Translations under genes and position numbers: made by a program
NCBI GenBank assembly: GCA_946886405.1
Contig: CAMPIO010000075.1
Coordinates: 1 to 17,069 of the forward strand
DNA from: an uncultured Pseudoxanthomonas sp.
GTDB taxonomy: Bacteria > Pseudomonadota > Gammaproteobacteria > Xanthomonadales > Xanthomonadaceae
Reading direction: 5' to 3'
DNA length: 17,069 nt
Shown: positions 1 to 8,713 of the stretch, in pieces
Position numbering within the stretch: the stretch's first letter is position 1
Layout of the letters: every line of letters begins with the position of its first letter
Notes under the pieces: model-generated
Databases searched by the model: none
Seen by the model: only the letters and a program-made list of their open reading frames with translations
Told to the model about the DNA's origin: nothing

Positions 1-120
1 GTCCCGGAGGGGTTCAACGCGCGGGGTGGGCGAGGGCGGCCGCCGGATCGATGATGGACGATGTTGCGCGCCATGCCGACGACGTGCACGCGCTTCGTGG
101 ACCATGCCTCCCCTCGGATC

Positions 121-185
121 CGCCCTGCCGTCCGGTACGGAGGGCGCACAGGAAGTCACACCGACTTCCGGCAGGGGTTTGCCGG
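121..185 (+). other. Three consecutive hairpins upstream of the first gene
   Basis: Three inverted repeats follow one another. 121-126 pairs with 141-146, extended by 128-131 with 137-140 and one bulged G. GGAAGTC (151-157) pairs with GACTTCC (163-169). CCGGCA (168-173) pairs with TGCCGG (180-185). They lie about 50-115 nt before the start at 237, so they could be the terminator region of a gene outside the window or a structured 5' leader. No known riboswitch class was recognised. Nothing else supportable is seen in 1-236. Confidence 0.4.
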
Positions 186-236
186 CCGGCGCGGTGCTAT
201 CTAGTCGTTTTCCTGACACCGCTGGGGAGCACCCGC

Positions 237-1379
237 ATGACCACCCGTCGTGACCTGTTCAAGCTCGGCGCGCTGGCCGCCGCCGCCGCTGCGCTGCCGT
301 CGTTCGCCTCCGCCGCCGGCGAGGCCAAGCCCGTGGGCAAGGCGGCCAAGCCGCTGGACATCCTGATCCTCGGGGGTACCGGCTTCACCGGCCCGTTCCA
401 GGTCGACTACGCCCTCAAGCGCGGGCACAAGGTCACCCTGTTCAACCGTGGCAAGCGGCCTTCGCCGGAATGGCCGTCGGCCATCGAGCAACTGCATGGC
501 GACCGCAACACCGGTGACCTGGCGGCACTGAAGGGCCGCAAGTGGGATGTCTGCATCGACAACCCCACCAGCCTGCCGTTCTGGGTGCGTGACGCCGGGC
601 AGGTGCTGAAGGGCAACGTGGGCCACTATCTCTTCATCTCCACCATCTCGGTGTACGCCGACGGCAGCAAGCCGGGCATCAACGAGAACTCCCCGCTGGC
701 GCAGTACAAGGGCAAGGACGCGATGGCCGAAACGCAGCAGACGCTGCGCGGCGACATCGAAAATCTCTACGGCCCGCTGAAGGCGTTGAGCGAGGCCGAG
801 GCGCACAAACAGTTCGGCAAGAACGTCACCATCGTGCGGCCGGGCTACATCGTCGGCCCGCGCGACGAGACCGACCGCTTCACCTACTGGCCGCATCGCG
901 TGGCACAGGGTGGCGAGATCCTGGTGCCGGGCGATGGCCAGGACCCTATCCAGATCATCGACGGCCGCGACCTGGGCGAGTGGATGATCCGTCTGGCCGA
1001 GGCGCGCACGCTGGGCACCTTCAATGCCTGCGGCCCGGACTACGCGCTGTCGATGGACGCCATGCTGTACGGCTGCCAGGCCGTCACCGGCGGCGGCATG
1101 ACGCTCACGCACGTGTCACCGGCCTTCCTGGACGAGCAGCAGGTCGGCCTGCCTATCTGGGTGCCGTCGAAGGACAACCCGTATGCGGGCTATGGCGCGG
1201 TCAGCAACGAGCGCGCGATTGCTGCCGGGCTGACCTTCCGCCCACAGGCGACCACCGTGCAGGACCTGCTGGCTTGGTTCCGCAGCCTGCCCGCGGAACG
1301 CCAGGCGAAGCTGGGTGCCGGCATCACCCGCGAGAAGGAAGCCGAGCTGCTGAAAGCGTGGCACGCGCGCAAGGGGTGA
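237..1379 (+). CDS. Tat-exported NAD-dependent epimerase/dehydratase-like (extended SDR) protein
   Basis: The 380-residue product starts at the ATG at 237. GGGGAG lies 7 nt upstream, and a Tat signal begins right at this methionine: twin arginines R4-R5 (TRRDLFKLG), an alanine-rich hydrophobic stretch, and likely cleavage near SFASA-A (about residue 26). The mature part opens with a Rossmann nucleotide-binding loop GGTGFTG (46-52). A STISVY segment (135-140) and YGPLK (178-182) match the Ser and YxxxK positions of extended short-chain dehydrogenases. Such proteins act on nucleotide sugars or isoflavonoid-like compounds, but the substrate here is not recognisable. The longer open frame back to position 51 is rejected because it would bury the signal peptide. 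The gene is convergent with the DUF1501/DUF1800 genes. A Rossmann enzyme sent through Tat would be folded with its cofactor before export. The family call is firm, the function unknown. Confidence 0.85.
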   Translation: MTTRRDLFKLGALAAAAAALPSFASAAGEAKPVGKAAKPLDILILGGTGFTGPFQVDYALKRGHKVTLFNRGKRPSPEWPSAIEQLHGDRNTGDLAALKGRKWDVCIDNPTSLPFWVRDAGQVLKGNVGHYLFISTISVYADGSKPGINENSPLAQYKGKDAMAETQQTLRGDIENLYGPLKALSEAEAHKQFGKNVTIVRPGYIVGPRDETDRFTYWPHRVAQGGEILVPGDGQDPIQIIDGRDLGEWMIRLAEARTLGTFNACGPDYALSMDAMLYGCQAVTGGGMTLTHVSPAFLDEQQVGLPIWVPSKDNPYAGYGAVSNERAIAAGLTFRPQATTVQDLLAWFRSLPAERQAKLGAGITREKEAELLKAWHARKG

Positions 1380-1386
1380 GGGCATC

Positions 1387-1405
1387 GCGACGCGGCAGGC
1401 GTCGC
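1387..1405. terminator. Possible bidirectional terminator between convergent genes
   Basis: GCGACGC (1387-1393) pairs perfectly with GCGTCGC (1399-1405) across a GGCAG loop. It sits in the 53-bp gap between the convergent ends of the epimerase-like gene and the DUF1501 gene. There is no clear T-run on either side, so intrinsic termination is plausible but weakly supported. Confidence 0.4.
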
Positions 1406-1432
1406 TGAAACCGCGCCTGCACGCGCGGGTGG

Positions 1433-2914
1433 CTATCGCTCCCGCCGCACCAGTGTGCGATCCACCGGTCCGCGACGCTGCCAGTTGGGCACGACGCGGT
1501 CGCTTGCTGCCTCCTGCGCTGGCGTCGAAGGCGTTGCCGTCGGCACCAAGGCGGGAATCGCAGCGGCAGTAGCGGCCGCTGCGTCCACCTTCGGCGCGAT
1601 GTCGGTGCCCTGCATGATCCCCAACGGCGCATAGCCGGCGTAGCCCGGGAACACTTGGCTGAGGTTGGCGTTGCCCATGCGGCGGATGAGGATTTCCGAC
1701 ATCACGCGGCGGTAGTCGGTGGTCACCGGCACATCGCCGAAGGTGGGCGAGAGGGTTTCCGGATTCAGGCCGGGCCAGTTGCCGTAGAAGCGGCGCCCGT
1801 TCACCGGACCGCCGAGCACCAGCATCGGATTGCCGTAGCCGTGGTCGGTGCCGCCGTTGGCGTTGGCGCGCACGCGGCGCCCGAATTCCGACTGCACCAC
1901 CACGGTCACACGCGCCATCTCGCCGGTACCGTTGAGTTCGGCGTAGAACGCGGCCAGCGCCTGCGAGAGCTCCGCGATCTTGTTCTGGTAGTAGTGGTAA
2001 CCACTGCCCGCCGTGCCCTGGCCCTCGTGCGTATCCCAGCCGCCGAGATCCAGCGTGGCGTAGCGCAGGCCGAGGTTGAAGCGGATGGTCTGCGCGATGG
2101 TCCACAGCTGTTGTGCGAAGTTGCCGGTCGGCCAGCTGGCCGGCAGGCTGGCATAGCCCTGTTGTCCGATCAGGCGCAGCGCGCCGTCCGCGCGGCGGCC
2201 GTTGACCTCCATGCCGGTCTGGCCGTTCCACAGCGACGCCACGGTTTCGCTGACGCCACGCAGGCCGCTGGGCGAATCGCTGCGCGTGCGCTGCCAGCTC
2301 CACGCCGTGGTGTTGAGCGAGAAGTCGGACGGGCTGCTCATGGTCAGCGCATCGATCGCACCCATCAGGCCGGCGGGCTGCGTGCCGCTCACGCCGAGCG
2401 CGGGCAACGTGCCGGTGCCATTGGGCCGCGTCTCCCACGCGCGCGTCATCCATCCCGTCGGTGAGCCGTACTTCCCGGGCGTGCCGAGGTCGATGTACAG
2501 CTGCGCATCGAAGTGGCTGCGCGTCACCGTGGTGGCCATGCCGCAGGCGTGCACGATGGCCATTCTGCCGTCGTTCCACAGGTCGCGCAGGCCGGTCGCG
2601 GACGGGTGCAGGCCGAAGCCGGTGCCGGCACCGCCGGACAGCGTCAGCGGCAGGGCGCCGTAGGCACCGCTGGTCTCGATCTTCAGGCTGGGCCGCGCTT
2701 CCTCATAGAAGCCGCGGTCCACGCCGTCGACCGGCACCACCAGGTTCAGGCCATCGATGCCGCCACGCAGGAACAGGTGCACGACGGTGTCATAGCTGTT
2801 GACGGCGGCGTCGGCGGCGTCGGCGAACATCAGGCTGGCGCCGGTGGTGCCGACGATGGCGGCCGCGCCGCAGCCTTTGACGAAGTCGCGTCGGGTCAGT
2901 CGGAAGTCGGTCAT
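1433..2914 (-). CDS. DUF1501 family protein with Tat signal
   Basis: This 493-residue protein has a Tat signal (LTRRDFVKG, R8-R9) and a hydrophobic stretch to about residue 36. Family hallmarks are in order: LRGGIDGLN (49-57), SHFDAQ (133-138), LGGWDTHEGQ (290-299), and a SEFGR segment followed by NGGTDHG (342-359). DUF1501 proteins are exported and distantly resemble the alkaline phosphatase/sulfatase fold. No substrate is established for this group. The start is set by the Tat signal and by GAGG 6 nt upstream, which overlaps the DUF1800 stop codon. The 7-nt gap to DUF1800 upstream indicates one transcript. Its length is usual for the family and no key motif appears missing. Confidence 0.92.
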   Translation of the reverse strand: MTDFRLTRRDFVKGCGAAAIVGTTGASLMFADAADAAVNSYDTVVHLFLRGGIDGLNLVVPVDGVDRGFYEEARPSLKIETSGAYGALPLTLSGGAGTGFGLHPSATGLRDLWNDGRMAIVHACGMATTVTRSHFDAQLYIDLGTPGKYGSPTGWMTRAWETRPNGTGTLPALGVSGTQPAGLMGAIDALTMSSPSDFSLNTTAWSWQRTRSDSPSGLRGVSETVASLWNGQTGMEVNGRRADGALRLIGQQGYASLPASWPTGNFAQQLWTIAQTIRFNLGLRYATLDLGGWDTHEGQGTAGSGYHYYQNKIAELSQALAAFYAELNGTGEMARVTVVVQSEFGRRVRANANGGTDHGYGNPMLVLGGPVNGRRFYGNWPGLNPETLSPTFGDVPVTTDYRRVMSEILIRRMGNANLSQVFPGYAGYAPLGIMQGTDIAPKVDAAAATAAAIPALVPTATPSTPAQEAASDRVVPNWQRRGPVDRTLVRRER

Positions 2915-2921
2915 CGTCGCC

Positions 2922-4793
2922 TCAGCGGCTCATGAATTCGGGAGTCATCAGGATCAGCGCCACCAGGCTGCGCAGGCGCTCGTGGTTGTAGTGCCGCTTC
3001 AGGTCGCTGCCCTGCCACGTGTTGGTGTCGGTGATGACGTAGGTGTTCGGGTCGCCGTTCTGCGCCATGAACGCCACCAGCGCCTGCTTGCGCGCGGCTT
3101 CGGGCTGGTAGCCCAGCAGGCGCGTGCACCACCAGGTGACCAGCGTGTTCGCGGTCCAGTTGGCGACCGGCACGTTGGCGCGGGTGGTATCCACGATCGG
3201 GTGCAGCGGCACCTCGCCGTCCTTGCTCTCGGTCAGCCAACCCAGCAGGCGCCAGGTCATCGCATACGAGTTGGAACCCGACCACGCCAGTCCGCTGTCG
3301 GGATAGCCGTTCGGCGCAGGCCAGTTGTACGGCGTGTGGCCGGTGAAGCCGTACATCCACATGAAATCGCCGCTGCGGCCGTGGTCCAGCCGGATCGTCC
3401 AGTCGCCGCCCAAAGTGCGCATCGCCGCGACGGACGCATCGAACGGGCGACGGTTCTTCTGGCCGAAGCTGTTGATGAAGTCGTCGGAATTCAGGATATG
3501 CCGCAGCACCAGTTCGATCTGGTTCGAGGCACGCCAGTTCGCGCGGAAGATCGCCGCTGCGCTGTCGATCAACGCCTGCTTCGGTGTGTCGCTGATGAAG
3601 CGGCGGATCAGCTTCTTGCAGATGAACTTGGCCACGCGCGGGTGGCTGGCCAGCCGGTCCAGTACATCGCGGCCGTCCTTCAGCGCGGGCTGCTCGGGAT
3701 AGATCAGCATGCCCAGCAGGAATTTCGGGCCGGCGTCGTGCCACGACTGCCGGTAGACGAAGGTGCCGTCGTTCTCGGTGGGGAACTGCCAGTGCCCGTT
3801 CTTCGCCGACCAGCCGGTGAACGCGGCCGAGGTTTCGTACACATCGATGTCGGTGTAGCCGATGGGATAGGCCGGGTCCTCGGGGCAGGGCGGCACCTGG
3901 AACGGGTCCATGAAACCCAGGTAGTTCTCCGCACCGAAGGTATGCAGCTCCAGCAGTTCGCGGGCGAAGTTCTCGTTCGGGCCGGAACGGGAATTGCTGA
4001 TGTTGTCCAGGTAGTAGAGCATCGCCGTGCTCTGCGCGACGGCTTCCAGCATCGTGCGGAAGTTGCCCTTGGCGTTGGCGCGGATCACGTCGCGGTCGTA
4101 ATGCACGAACACCGGGCCGGTGCTGAAGTCGTTACCCAGCACGTTGAAGTGGTCGTGCCAGAAATTCACCAGCACCTCGCGCAACTGCCGGCGCGAATAC
4201 ACCGCGCGCACGAAGGCGGCGCGCTGCACTTCGTTGGCCGGGCGGATACGGATGCTGTATTCCGGGTCCGTCACCACGTGGTCGGCCCACAGCTGGGTCA
4301 GCGACTTGTTCAACGTGGTGTAGCCGGCGGCGGTGAGGCGACTGGTGACGGCACTGTCATCGATCGCATCCCAGTTGAGCTGCCAGTCCACGTAGCTCGC
4401 CAGTCGCTCGCGGTCGGTGCTGCCCCGTGCATTGAACTCGGCGATGGTGGTGGCGGTAGCGCCGTAGCTGAGGTTGTTCAGCGCCTGCACCGCGAACGGC
4501 GGGCGCGCCATCGTGAGCAGTCGGGGATCCGACTGGCCCATCATCACGCGGCCGCCGCTCTGCACGGCCACGGCTTCCGGTGCGGGCGCAGTGTCCTTGG
4601 GGCTGGCGCGTTCGCCGCCCTTCCAGCCATACAGACGGTTCAGGCGCTGGCGGACCTGCACGCCGAGATCAGGTGCGGCGACCTGCGGGCGTGTTGCGGC
4701 ACGGGCATCGAGTCGCGCGCGCGCGCCGACGGCCGTGCGTCGCAGCGGTCCACGCGAAACGAGCCGGCGCCACGGGACGGTGTAGTACGCCAT
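2922..4793 (-). CDS. DUF1800 family protein
   Basis: The 623-residue protein carries the DUF1800 signatures NFWHDHFNV (210-218) and NENFARELLELHTFG (273-287). It is routinely encoded beside DUF1501 proteins, as here, with only 7 nt between the genes. Its biochemical role is unknown. The N-terminal 100 residues are basic and low in complexity and show no clear signal peptide, although DUF1501 next door is Tat-exported. The ATG at 4793 is preceded by AGGGA about 8 nt upstream. The permease gene ends 98 nt upstream on the same strand, so read-through from it is possible. A cytoplasmic partner for the exported DUF1501 protein, or an uncalled export route, are both open. Confidence 0.9.
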   Translation of the reverse strand: MAYYTVPWRRLVSRGPLRRTAVGARARLDARAATRPQVAAPDLGVQVRQRLNRLYGWKGGERASPKDTAPAPEAVAVQSGGRVMMGQSDPRLLTMARPPFAVQALNNLSYGATATTIAEFNARGSTDRERLASYVDWQLNWDAIDDSAVTSRLTAAGYTTLNKSLTQLWADHVVTDPEYSIRIRPANEVQRAAFVRAVYSRRQLREVLVNFWHDHFNVLGNDFSTGPVFVHYDRDVIRANAKGNFRTMLEAVAQSTAMLYYLDNISNSRSGPNENFARELLELHTFGAENYLGFMDPFQVPPCPEDPAYPIGYTDIDVYETSAAFTGWSAKNGHWQFPTENDGTFVYRQSWHDAGPKFLLGMLIYPEQPALKDGRDVLDRLASHPRVAKFICKKLIRRFISDTPKQALIDSAAAIFRANWRASNQIELVLRHILNSDDFINSFGQKNRRPFDASVAAMRTLGGDWTIRLDHGRSGDFMWMYGFTGHTPYNWPAPNGYPDSGLAWSGSNSYAMTWRLLGWLTESKDGEVPLHPIVDTTRANVPVANWTANTLVTWWCTRLLGYQPEAARKQALVAFMAQNGDPNTYVITDTNTWQGSDLKRHYNHERLRSLVALILMTPEFMSR

Positions 4794-4891
4794 GCGGATT
4801 TCCCTGCCTTCCCCGGAAGGCGGGGAGTATTGGCCAAGAACCGTACGCGGTTTGCGACCGCGCGCACAGGCCGGTCACGCCATGTCGTGCG
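4794..4891 (-). other. Gap between permease and DUF1800 with two short hairpins
   Basis: Within 98 nt there are two inverted repeats. AACCG (4839-4843) pairs with CGGTT (4848-4852) across TACG, and CCTTC (4807-4811) pairs with GAAGG (4816-4820). The first could partially terminate permease transcription, and the second lies in the DUF1800 leader. No T-run and no convincing -10/-35 pair was found, so it is undecided whether DUF1800/DUF1501 have their own promoter. Confidence 0.3.
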
Positions 4892-6295
4892 TCAGACCCA
4901 ACCTGTGGCGTAGAACACGCCGATGATCACGAACACCGCCGTCGTCTTGACCAGCGTGATGGCGAAGATGTCCTTGTACGACTGCCGGTGGCTGAGGCCG
5001 GTGACGGCGAGCAAGGTAATCACCGCACCATTGTGGGGCAGGGTGTCCATGCCGCCGGACGCCATCGACGCCACGCGGTGCAGCACGTCCATCGGGATGC
5101 CGGCTGCGTTCGCGTTGGCGATGAAGCTGTCCGCCATCGCGGCCAGTGCGATGCTCATGCCGCCGGAGGCCGAACCGGTGATGCCGGCCAGTGCGGTGAC
5201 CGAGATCGCTTCGTTGACCAGCGGGTCCGGAATGGCCTGCAGCGCGTTGGCGACGACCAGGAAGCCGGGCAGGGCGGCGATGACCGCACCGAAGCCGTAT
5301 TCCGAGGCCGTGTTCATCGAAGCGAGCAACGCGCCGCCGATGGCGCTCTTCGTACCCTCGGCGAAGCTGGCGAACACCGGCTTCCACGCGAACAGGATGA
5401 CCGAGGCGATGCCGACCAGCAGCGCGCCCTGCACGGCCCAGATGGCAGCGACCTTCGACACCTCCTGCACTACCGGCGCCGGATTGCCGATCACGGCCGG
5501 CACGAACGACTGGCTCTCGCCGTAGAAGCCGGGGATCCAGCGGGTGAACAGGAAGTTCGCCACACCCACCAGCAGCAGCGGCAGGATGGCGACCAGCGGA
5601 TGCGCCAACCGGTCGCCCTTGAAGGGCTCGGGTTCGTTGCGCAGCTCCGTGTTGCCGGCATAGCCCTCGCCGTTGCGCGCGGCCACGCGACGGCGCCACT
5701 CCAGGTAGGTCATGCCGACGATCAGGATGAAGATGCCGCCGATCGTGCCCAGCACCGGTGCCGCCCAGCCGGTGGTGCCGAAGAACGAGGTGGGAATGAT
5801 GTTCTGGATCTGCGGCGTGCCCGGCAGCGCGTCCATGGTGAAGGTGAAGGCGCCCAGCGCGATGGTGCCCGGTACCAAGCGCTTCGGGATATCGCTCTGG
5901 CGGAAGAGCTCCGCCGCGAACGGATACACCGCGAACACCACCACGAACAGCGACACGCCGCCGTAGGTCAGCAGCGCGCACACCAGCACGATGGACAGCA
6001 TCGCGCGCTGCGCGCCGACCACCTTGATGGTGGCTTTCACTATCGCCTTGGAGAAGCCGGAGATCTCGATCAGCTTGCCGAACACCGCGCCCAGCAGGAA
6101 CACCGGGAAATACAGCTTCAGGAAGCCGACCATCTTGTCCATGAACAGGCCGGTGAACATCGGCGCGACCAGCGAGGGATCGGTCAGCAGCACCGCGCCG
6201 AGCGCCGCGATGGGCGCGAACAGGATGACGCTGTAGCCGCGGTAGGCCACGAACATCAGGAAGCACAGCGCGGCCAGCACGATCAGGAACGACAT
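4892..6295 (-). CDS. GntP-family permease, probable 3-hydroxybutyrate transporter
   Basis: The 467-residue integral membrane protein has about a dozen hydrophobic segments. It begins MSFLIVLAAL and contains glycine/alanine-rich membrane helices of the GntP type throughout, including SASGGMSIALAAM and the SGGMDTLPHNGAV segment near the C-terminus. GntP carriers import gluconate and related hydroxy acids with protons. In Pseudomonas a GntP-type carrier sits beside the hydroxybutyrate dehydrogenase gene. Here the same divergent regulatory element is found at this gene and at the dehydrogenase, so D-3-hydroxybutyrate is the best guess, by inference. An open frame continues 44 codons upstream, but the start at 6295 is chosen because GAGGGG lies 6 nt before it and the first membrane helix starts right there. 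Confidence 0.85.
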   Translation of the reverse strand: MSFLIVLAALCFLMFVAYRGYSVILFAPIAALGAVLLTDPSLVAPMFTGLFMDKMVGFLKLYFPVFLLGAVFGKLIEISGFSKAIVKATIKVVGAQRAMLSIVLVCALLTYGGVSLFVVVFAVYPFAAELFRQSDIPKRLVPGTIALGAFTFTMDALPGTPQIQNIIPTSFFGTTGWAAPVLGTIGGIFILIVGMTYLEWRRRVAARNGEGYAGNTELRNEPEPFKGDRLAHPLVAILPLLLVGVANFLFTRWIPGFYGESQSFVPAVIGNPAPVVQEVSKVAAIWAVQGALLVGIASVILFAWKPVFASFAEGTKSAIGGALLASMNTASEYGFGAVIAALPGFLVVANALQAIPDPLVNEAISVTALAGITGSASGGMSIALAAMADSFIANANAAGIPMDVLHRVASMASGGMDTLPHNGAVITLLAVTGLSHRQSYKDIFAITLVKTTAVFVIIGVFYATGWV

Positions 6296-6365
6296 CCACC
6301 ACCCCTCGGCCAGCGCCGGTTGCAAGTGCGGCGAGTATCGGCAGCGGCACGCCGGCCGGCCCACT

Positions 6366-6381
6366 GTACGAAGGTACGATG
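6366..6381 (+). promoter_or_regulatory. Putative operator in the permease/receptor divergent promoter region
   Basis: GTACGAAGGTACGATG occurs in the 170-bp gap between the divergent permease and TonB-receptor genes. It has the form GTAC-N4-GTAC. A 14/16 match in the same orientation relative to the outward plus-strand gene lies at 15571-15586, between the dehydrogenase and oligomer hydrolase genes. A plausible binder is the NarL-type regulator encoded at 13999-14661. That assignment is inference. Confidence 0.6.
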
Positions 6382-6402
6382 CCGTCCGCGCGGCCCGGGC
6401 CC

Positions 6403-6408
6403 TAGTGT
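6403..6408 (+). promoter_or_regulatory. Candidate -10 box of the TonB-receptor promoter
   Basis: TAGTGT begins 37 nt after the start of the GTAC element. TAGTTT is found 36 nt after the start of the second element at 15607-15612. If it is a -10 box, transcription would begin near 6415 and the element would be centred near -41.5, as for class II activators. No -35 hexamer is evident, which fits activator dependence. Confidence 0.4.
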
Positions 6409-6465
6409 TCGCTTCAATCGGCGGCATCCGTCCGCCGCGATGTCATACCCGGGAGGGGGAGACCC

Positions 6466-8685
6466 ATGAAGCGCAAGCACCTGAGCCTGGCCATCGGCTG
6501 TGTCCTGTTGTCGTCCATGCCGCTGGCATGGGCGCAGGAGGCTGCACCCGCCAGCACGACGCCAGCCACCAATGCCACCACGCTCGATTCGGTCAAGGTG
6601 ACCGCACGCAAGCGCGAGGAGACCCTGCAGGACGTGCCGGTCGCGGTCACCGCCTTCACCGCCGAGACGCTGGACAAGCTGGCCATCGACGACATCGGTG
6701 ATCTCGATGCGCAGGTGCCCAACCTGACCATCTACGCTGCGCGCGGCTCCACCAGCACGGTGACCGCCTACATCCGCGGCGTCGGCCAGGCCGATCCGCT
6801 GTGGGGCGTGGACCCGGGCGTGGGCATCTACCTGGACGACGTGTACATCGCCCGTCCGCAGGGTGCGCTTCTGGACGTGTTCGACGTGGAGCGCATCGAA
6901 GTGCTGCGTGGCCCGCAGGGCACGCTGTACGGCAAGAACACCATCGGCGGCGCGATCAAGTACATCTCGCGCGGCCTGCCGCAGGAAACCACGGGCTTCG
7001 CCTCGGTGACCGTCGGCAACTACAACCAGTTGGACGTGAAGGCGGCGCTGGGCGGCGAGATCGGCGGCAAGGACAGCGGCCTGCGCGGCCGCGTGTCGGT
7101 GGCCAGCATGAACCGCGATGGCTTCGGCACCAACACGTACACGGGCCAGGAAGTCAGCGACAAGGAAATCAACGCGGTCCGCATGCAGTTGGGCGCGTAC
7201 TCGCAGGACGATTTCGACGTGCAGTTCGCGTTCGATTACATGGACGACCAGTCCGGCGTGCGCGGCGCGAAGATGCTGGCGGCCAACCCGCTGGCGCCGA
7301 CCTATCCGCCGACCGACGACCGCTACGACATCCGCAGCGGCATGAAGAACATCAACGATACGGAAATGAAGGGCGCCTCGGCGACCGTCAACTGGCGGCC
7401 GAACGAGGACTGGGCGTTCAAGTACGTGGCCGCCAAGCGCGAGTCGGATACCGAGACCAACATCGACTTCGACACCACGCCGCGTCCGCTGGTGGATGTG
7501 CGCGCGTTCTACAGCGACAGCCAGGTCAGCCAGGAACTGCAGGCCAACTACGACGGCGGCGGCCGTGCCCGCGGCGTCATGGGCCTGTACTGGTTCAACG
7601 GCGATGCCGGTGGCCAGGTGCTCAACTATTTCTGGAACCCGCTGCTGGCGAACAGCCTGACCAATCCGCTGTTCGGCGACACCCAGGGCGTGGTCAACAC
7701 CAAGAGCCTGGCACTGTATGCCGACTGGACCTTCGACCTGACCGACCGCCTGACCCTGGATGTCGGCGCGCGCTACACCGACGAAGACAAGCACGCGGTC
7801 GCGTTGAACCGCTTCTACACCAGCAACCAGTACGAAACCTCCTGGGGTGCCGCCGCCAACTTCAACAAGACGGTCAATTTCAAGAACGTCTCGCCGAAGG
7901 TCTCGCTGGACTACCAGGTCACGCCCGACATCCTGGTCTACGGCCTGGCGTCGCGCGGATTCAAGTCCGGTGGCTACAACATCCGCGCCAATACCACGGC
8001 GGTGCCGCGCTCGGGCGAGCCGTTCGACGACGAGCAGGTCGACAGCTTCGAGATCGGCAGCAAGATGTCGTTCCTCGACCAGCGCCTGTTCCTGAACCTG
8101 TCCGCCTTCCACAACAAGTACGAAGACATCCAGCTGTCGGTGTTCACCTCGTACACGCTGCCGAATGGCTCGCAGAGCTTCTTCGGCGACTTCACCAACG
8201 CGGGCAAGGGCACCGTCAACGGCGTGGAAGTGGAGTACCAGTTCCTGCCGACGGCCAACTGGCTGATCAGCGGCAACCTGGCCTGGCTGGACGCGAAGTA
8301 CGACGAGTTCATCAGCAGCGGCGTCAACATCGCGGACACGCAGTACTTCACCAACGCGCCCGAGTTCTCCGGCGCCGTCAACGTGGAGTACCGCACCGAC
8401 CTGGCCAATGGCGGCAACCTGTCGGCGCGCGTGGGTTACTCCTATCAGTCGGAAGTGTGGCCGACCACCGACCTGAGCCCGCTGATCAGGCAGGAAGGCT
8501 ATGGCCTGGTGAACGCCGGCGTGATCTGGAAGGTCAGCGATGCGTGGAGCCTGTCGCTGCAGGGCACCAACCTGGCCGACGAGGAATACCGCACCACCGG
8601 TTACAACATCGCTGCCTACGGCGTGCTGACCGGCTTCTACGGCCCACCGCGCCAGTACAGCCTGACCGCGCGCTACGACTTCTGA
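6466..8685 (+). CDS. TonB-dependent outer-membrane receptor
   Basis: The 739-residue protein has a Sec signal peptide ending near AWA-Q (residues 23/24), then a Thr/Pro/Ala-rich linker. A TonB-box-like DSVKVTA follows at 41-47, then a plug domain that includes IYLDDVY (121-127) and LRGPQGTLYGKNTIGGAIK (147-165). The rest is a long beta-barrel ending in ...ARYDF, with a C-terminal aromatic residue as the barrel assembly machinery requires. It imports an unknown ligand across the outer membrane using TonB energy. No siderophore gene is nearby. The context (divergent permease with shared operator, hydroxybutyrate enzymes downstream) suggests hydroxybutyrate oligomers as ligand, by inference only. 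A strong ribosome site (GGGAGGGGGAG) ends 4 nt before the ATG. An inverted repeat and terminator follow the stop. Confidence 0.93.
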   Translation: MKRKHLSLAIGCVLLSSMPLAWAQEAAPASTTPATNATTLDSVKVTARKREETLQDVPVAVTAFTAETLDKLAIDDIGDLDAQVPNLTIYAARGSTSTVTAYIRGVGQADPLWGVDPGVGIYLDDVYIARPQGALLDVFDVERIEVLRGPQGTLYGKNTIGGAIKYISRGLPQETTGFASVTVGNYNQLDVKAALGGEIGGKDSGLRGRVSVASMNRDGFGTNTYTGQEVSDKEINAVRMQLGAYSQDDFDVQFAFDYMDDQSGVRGAKMLAANPLAPTYPPTDDRYDIRSGMKNINDTEMKGASATVNWRPNEDWAFKYVAAKRESDTETNIDFDTTPRPLVDVRAFYSDSQVSQELQANYDGGGRARGVMGLYWFNGDAGGQVLNYFWNPLLANSLTNPLFGDTQGVVNTKSLALYADWTFDLTDRLTLDVGARYTDEDKHAVALNRFYTSNQYETSWGAAANFNKTVNFKNVSPKVSLDYQVTPDILVYGLASRGFKSGGYNIRANTTAVPRSGEPFDDEQVDSFEIGSKMSFLDQRLFLNLSAFHNKYEDIQLSVFTSYTLPNGSQSFFGDFTNAGKGTVNGVEVEYQFLPTANWLISGNLAWLDAKYDEFISSGVNIADTQYFTNAPEFSGAVNVEYRTDLANGGNLSARVGYSYQSEVWPTTDLSPLIRQEGYGLVNAGVIWKVSDAWSLSLQGTNLADEEYRTTGYNIAAYGVLTGFYGPPRQYSLTARYDF

Positions 8686-8713
8686 GTCGGCGCAGGGCGA
8701 TGACGTGGGAACG

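Noticed and set aside
51..236. 62-codon extension of the first gene
   Set aside because: It would bury the Tat signal inside the protein, and the 237 start has a good ribosome site.
6296..6427. 44-codon extension of the permease toward 6427
   Set aside because: It is Arg/Pro-rich, crosses the putative operator, and the ribosome site GAGGGG and first membrane helix support 6295.
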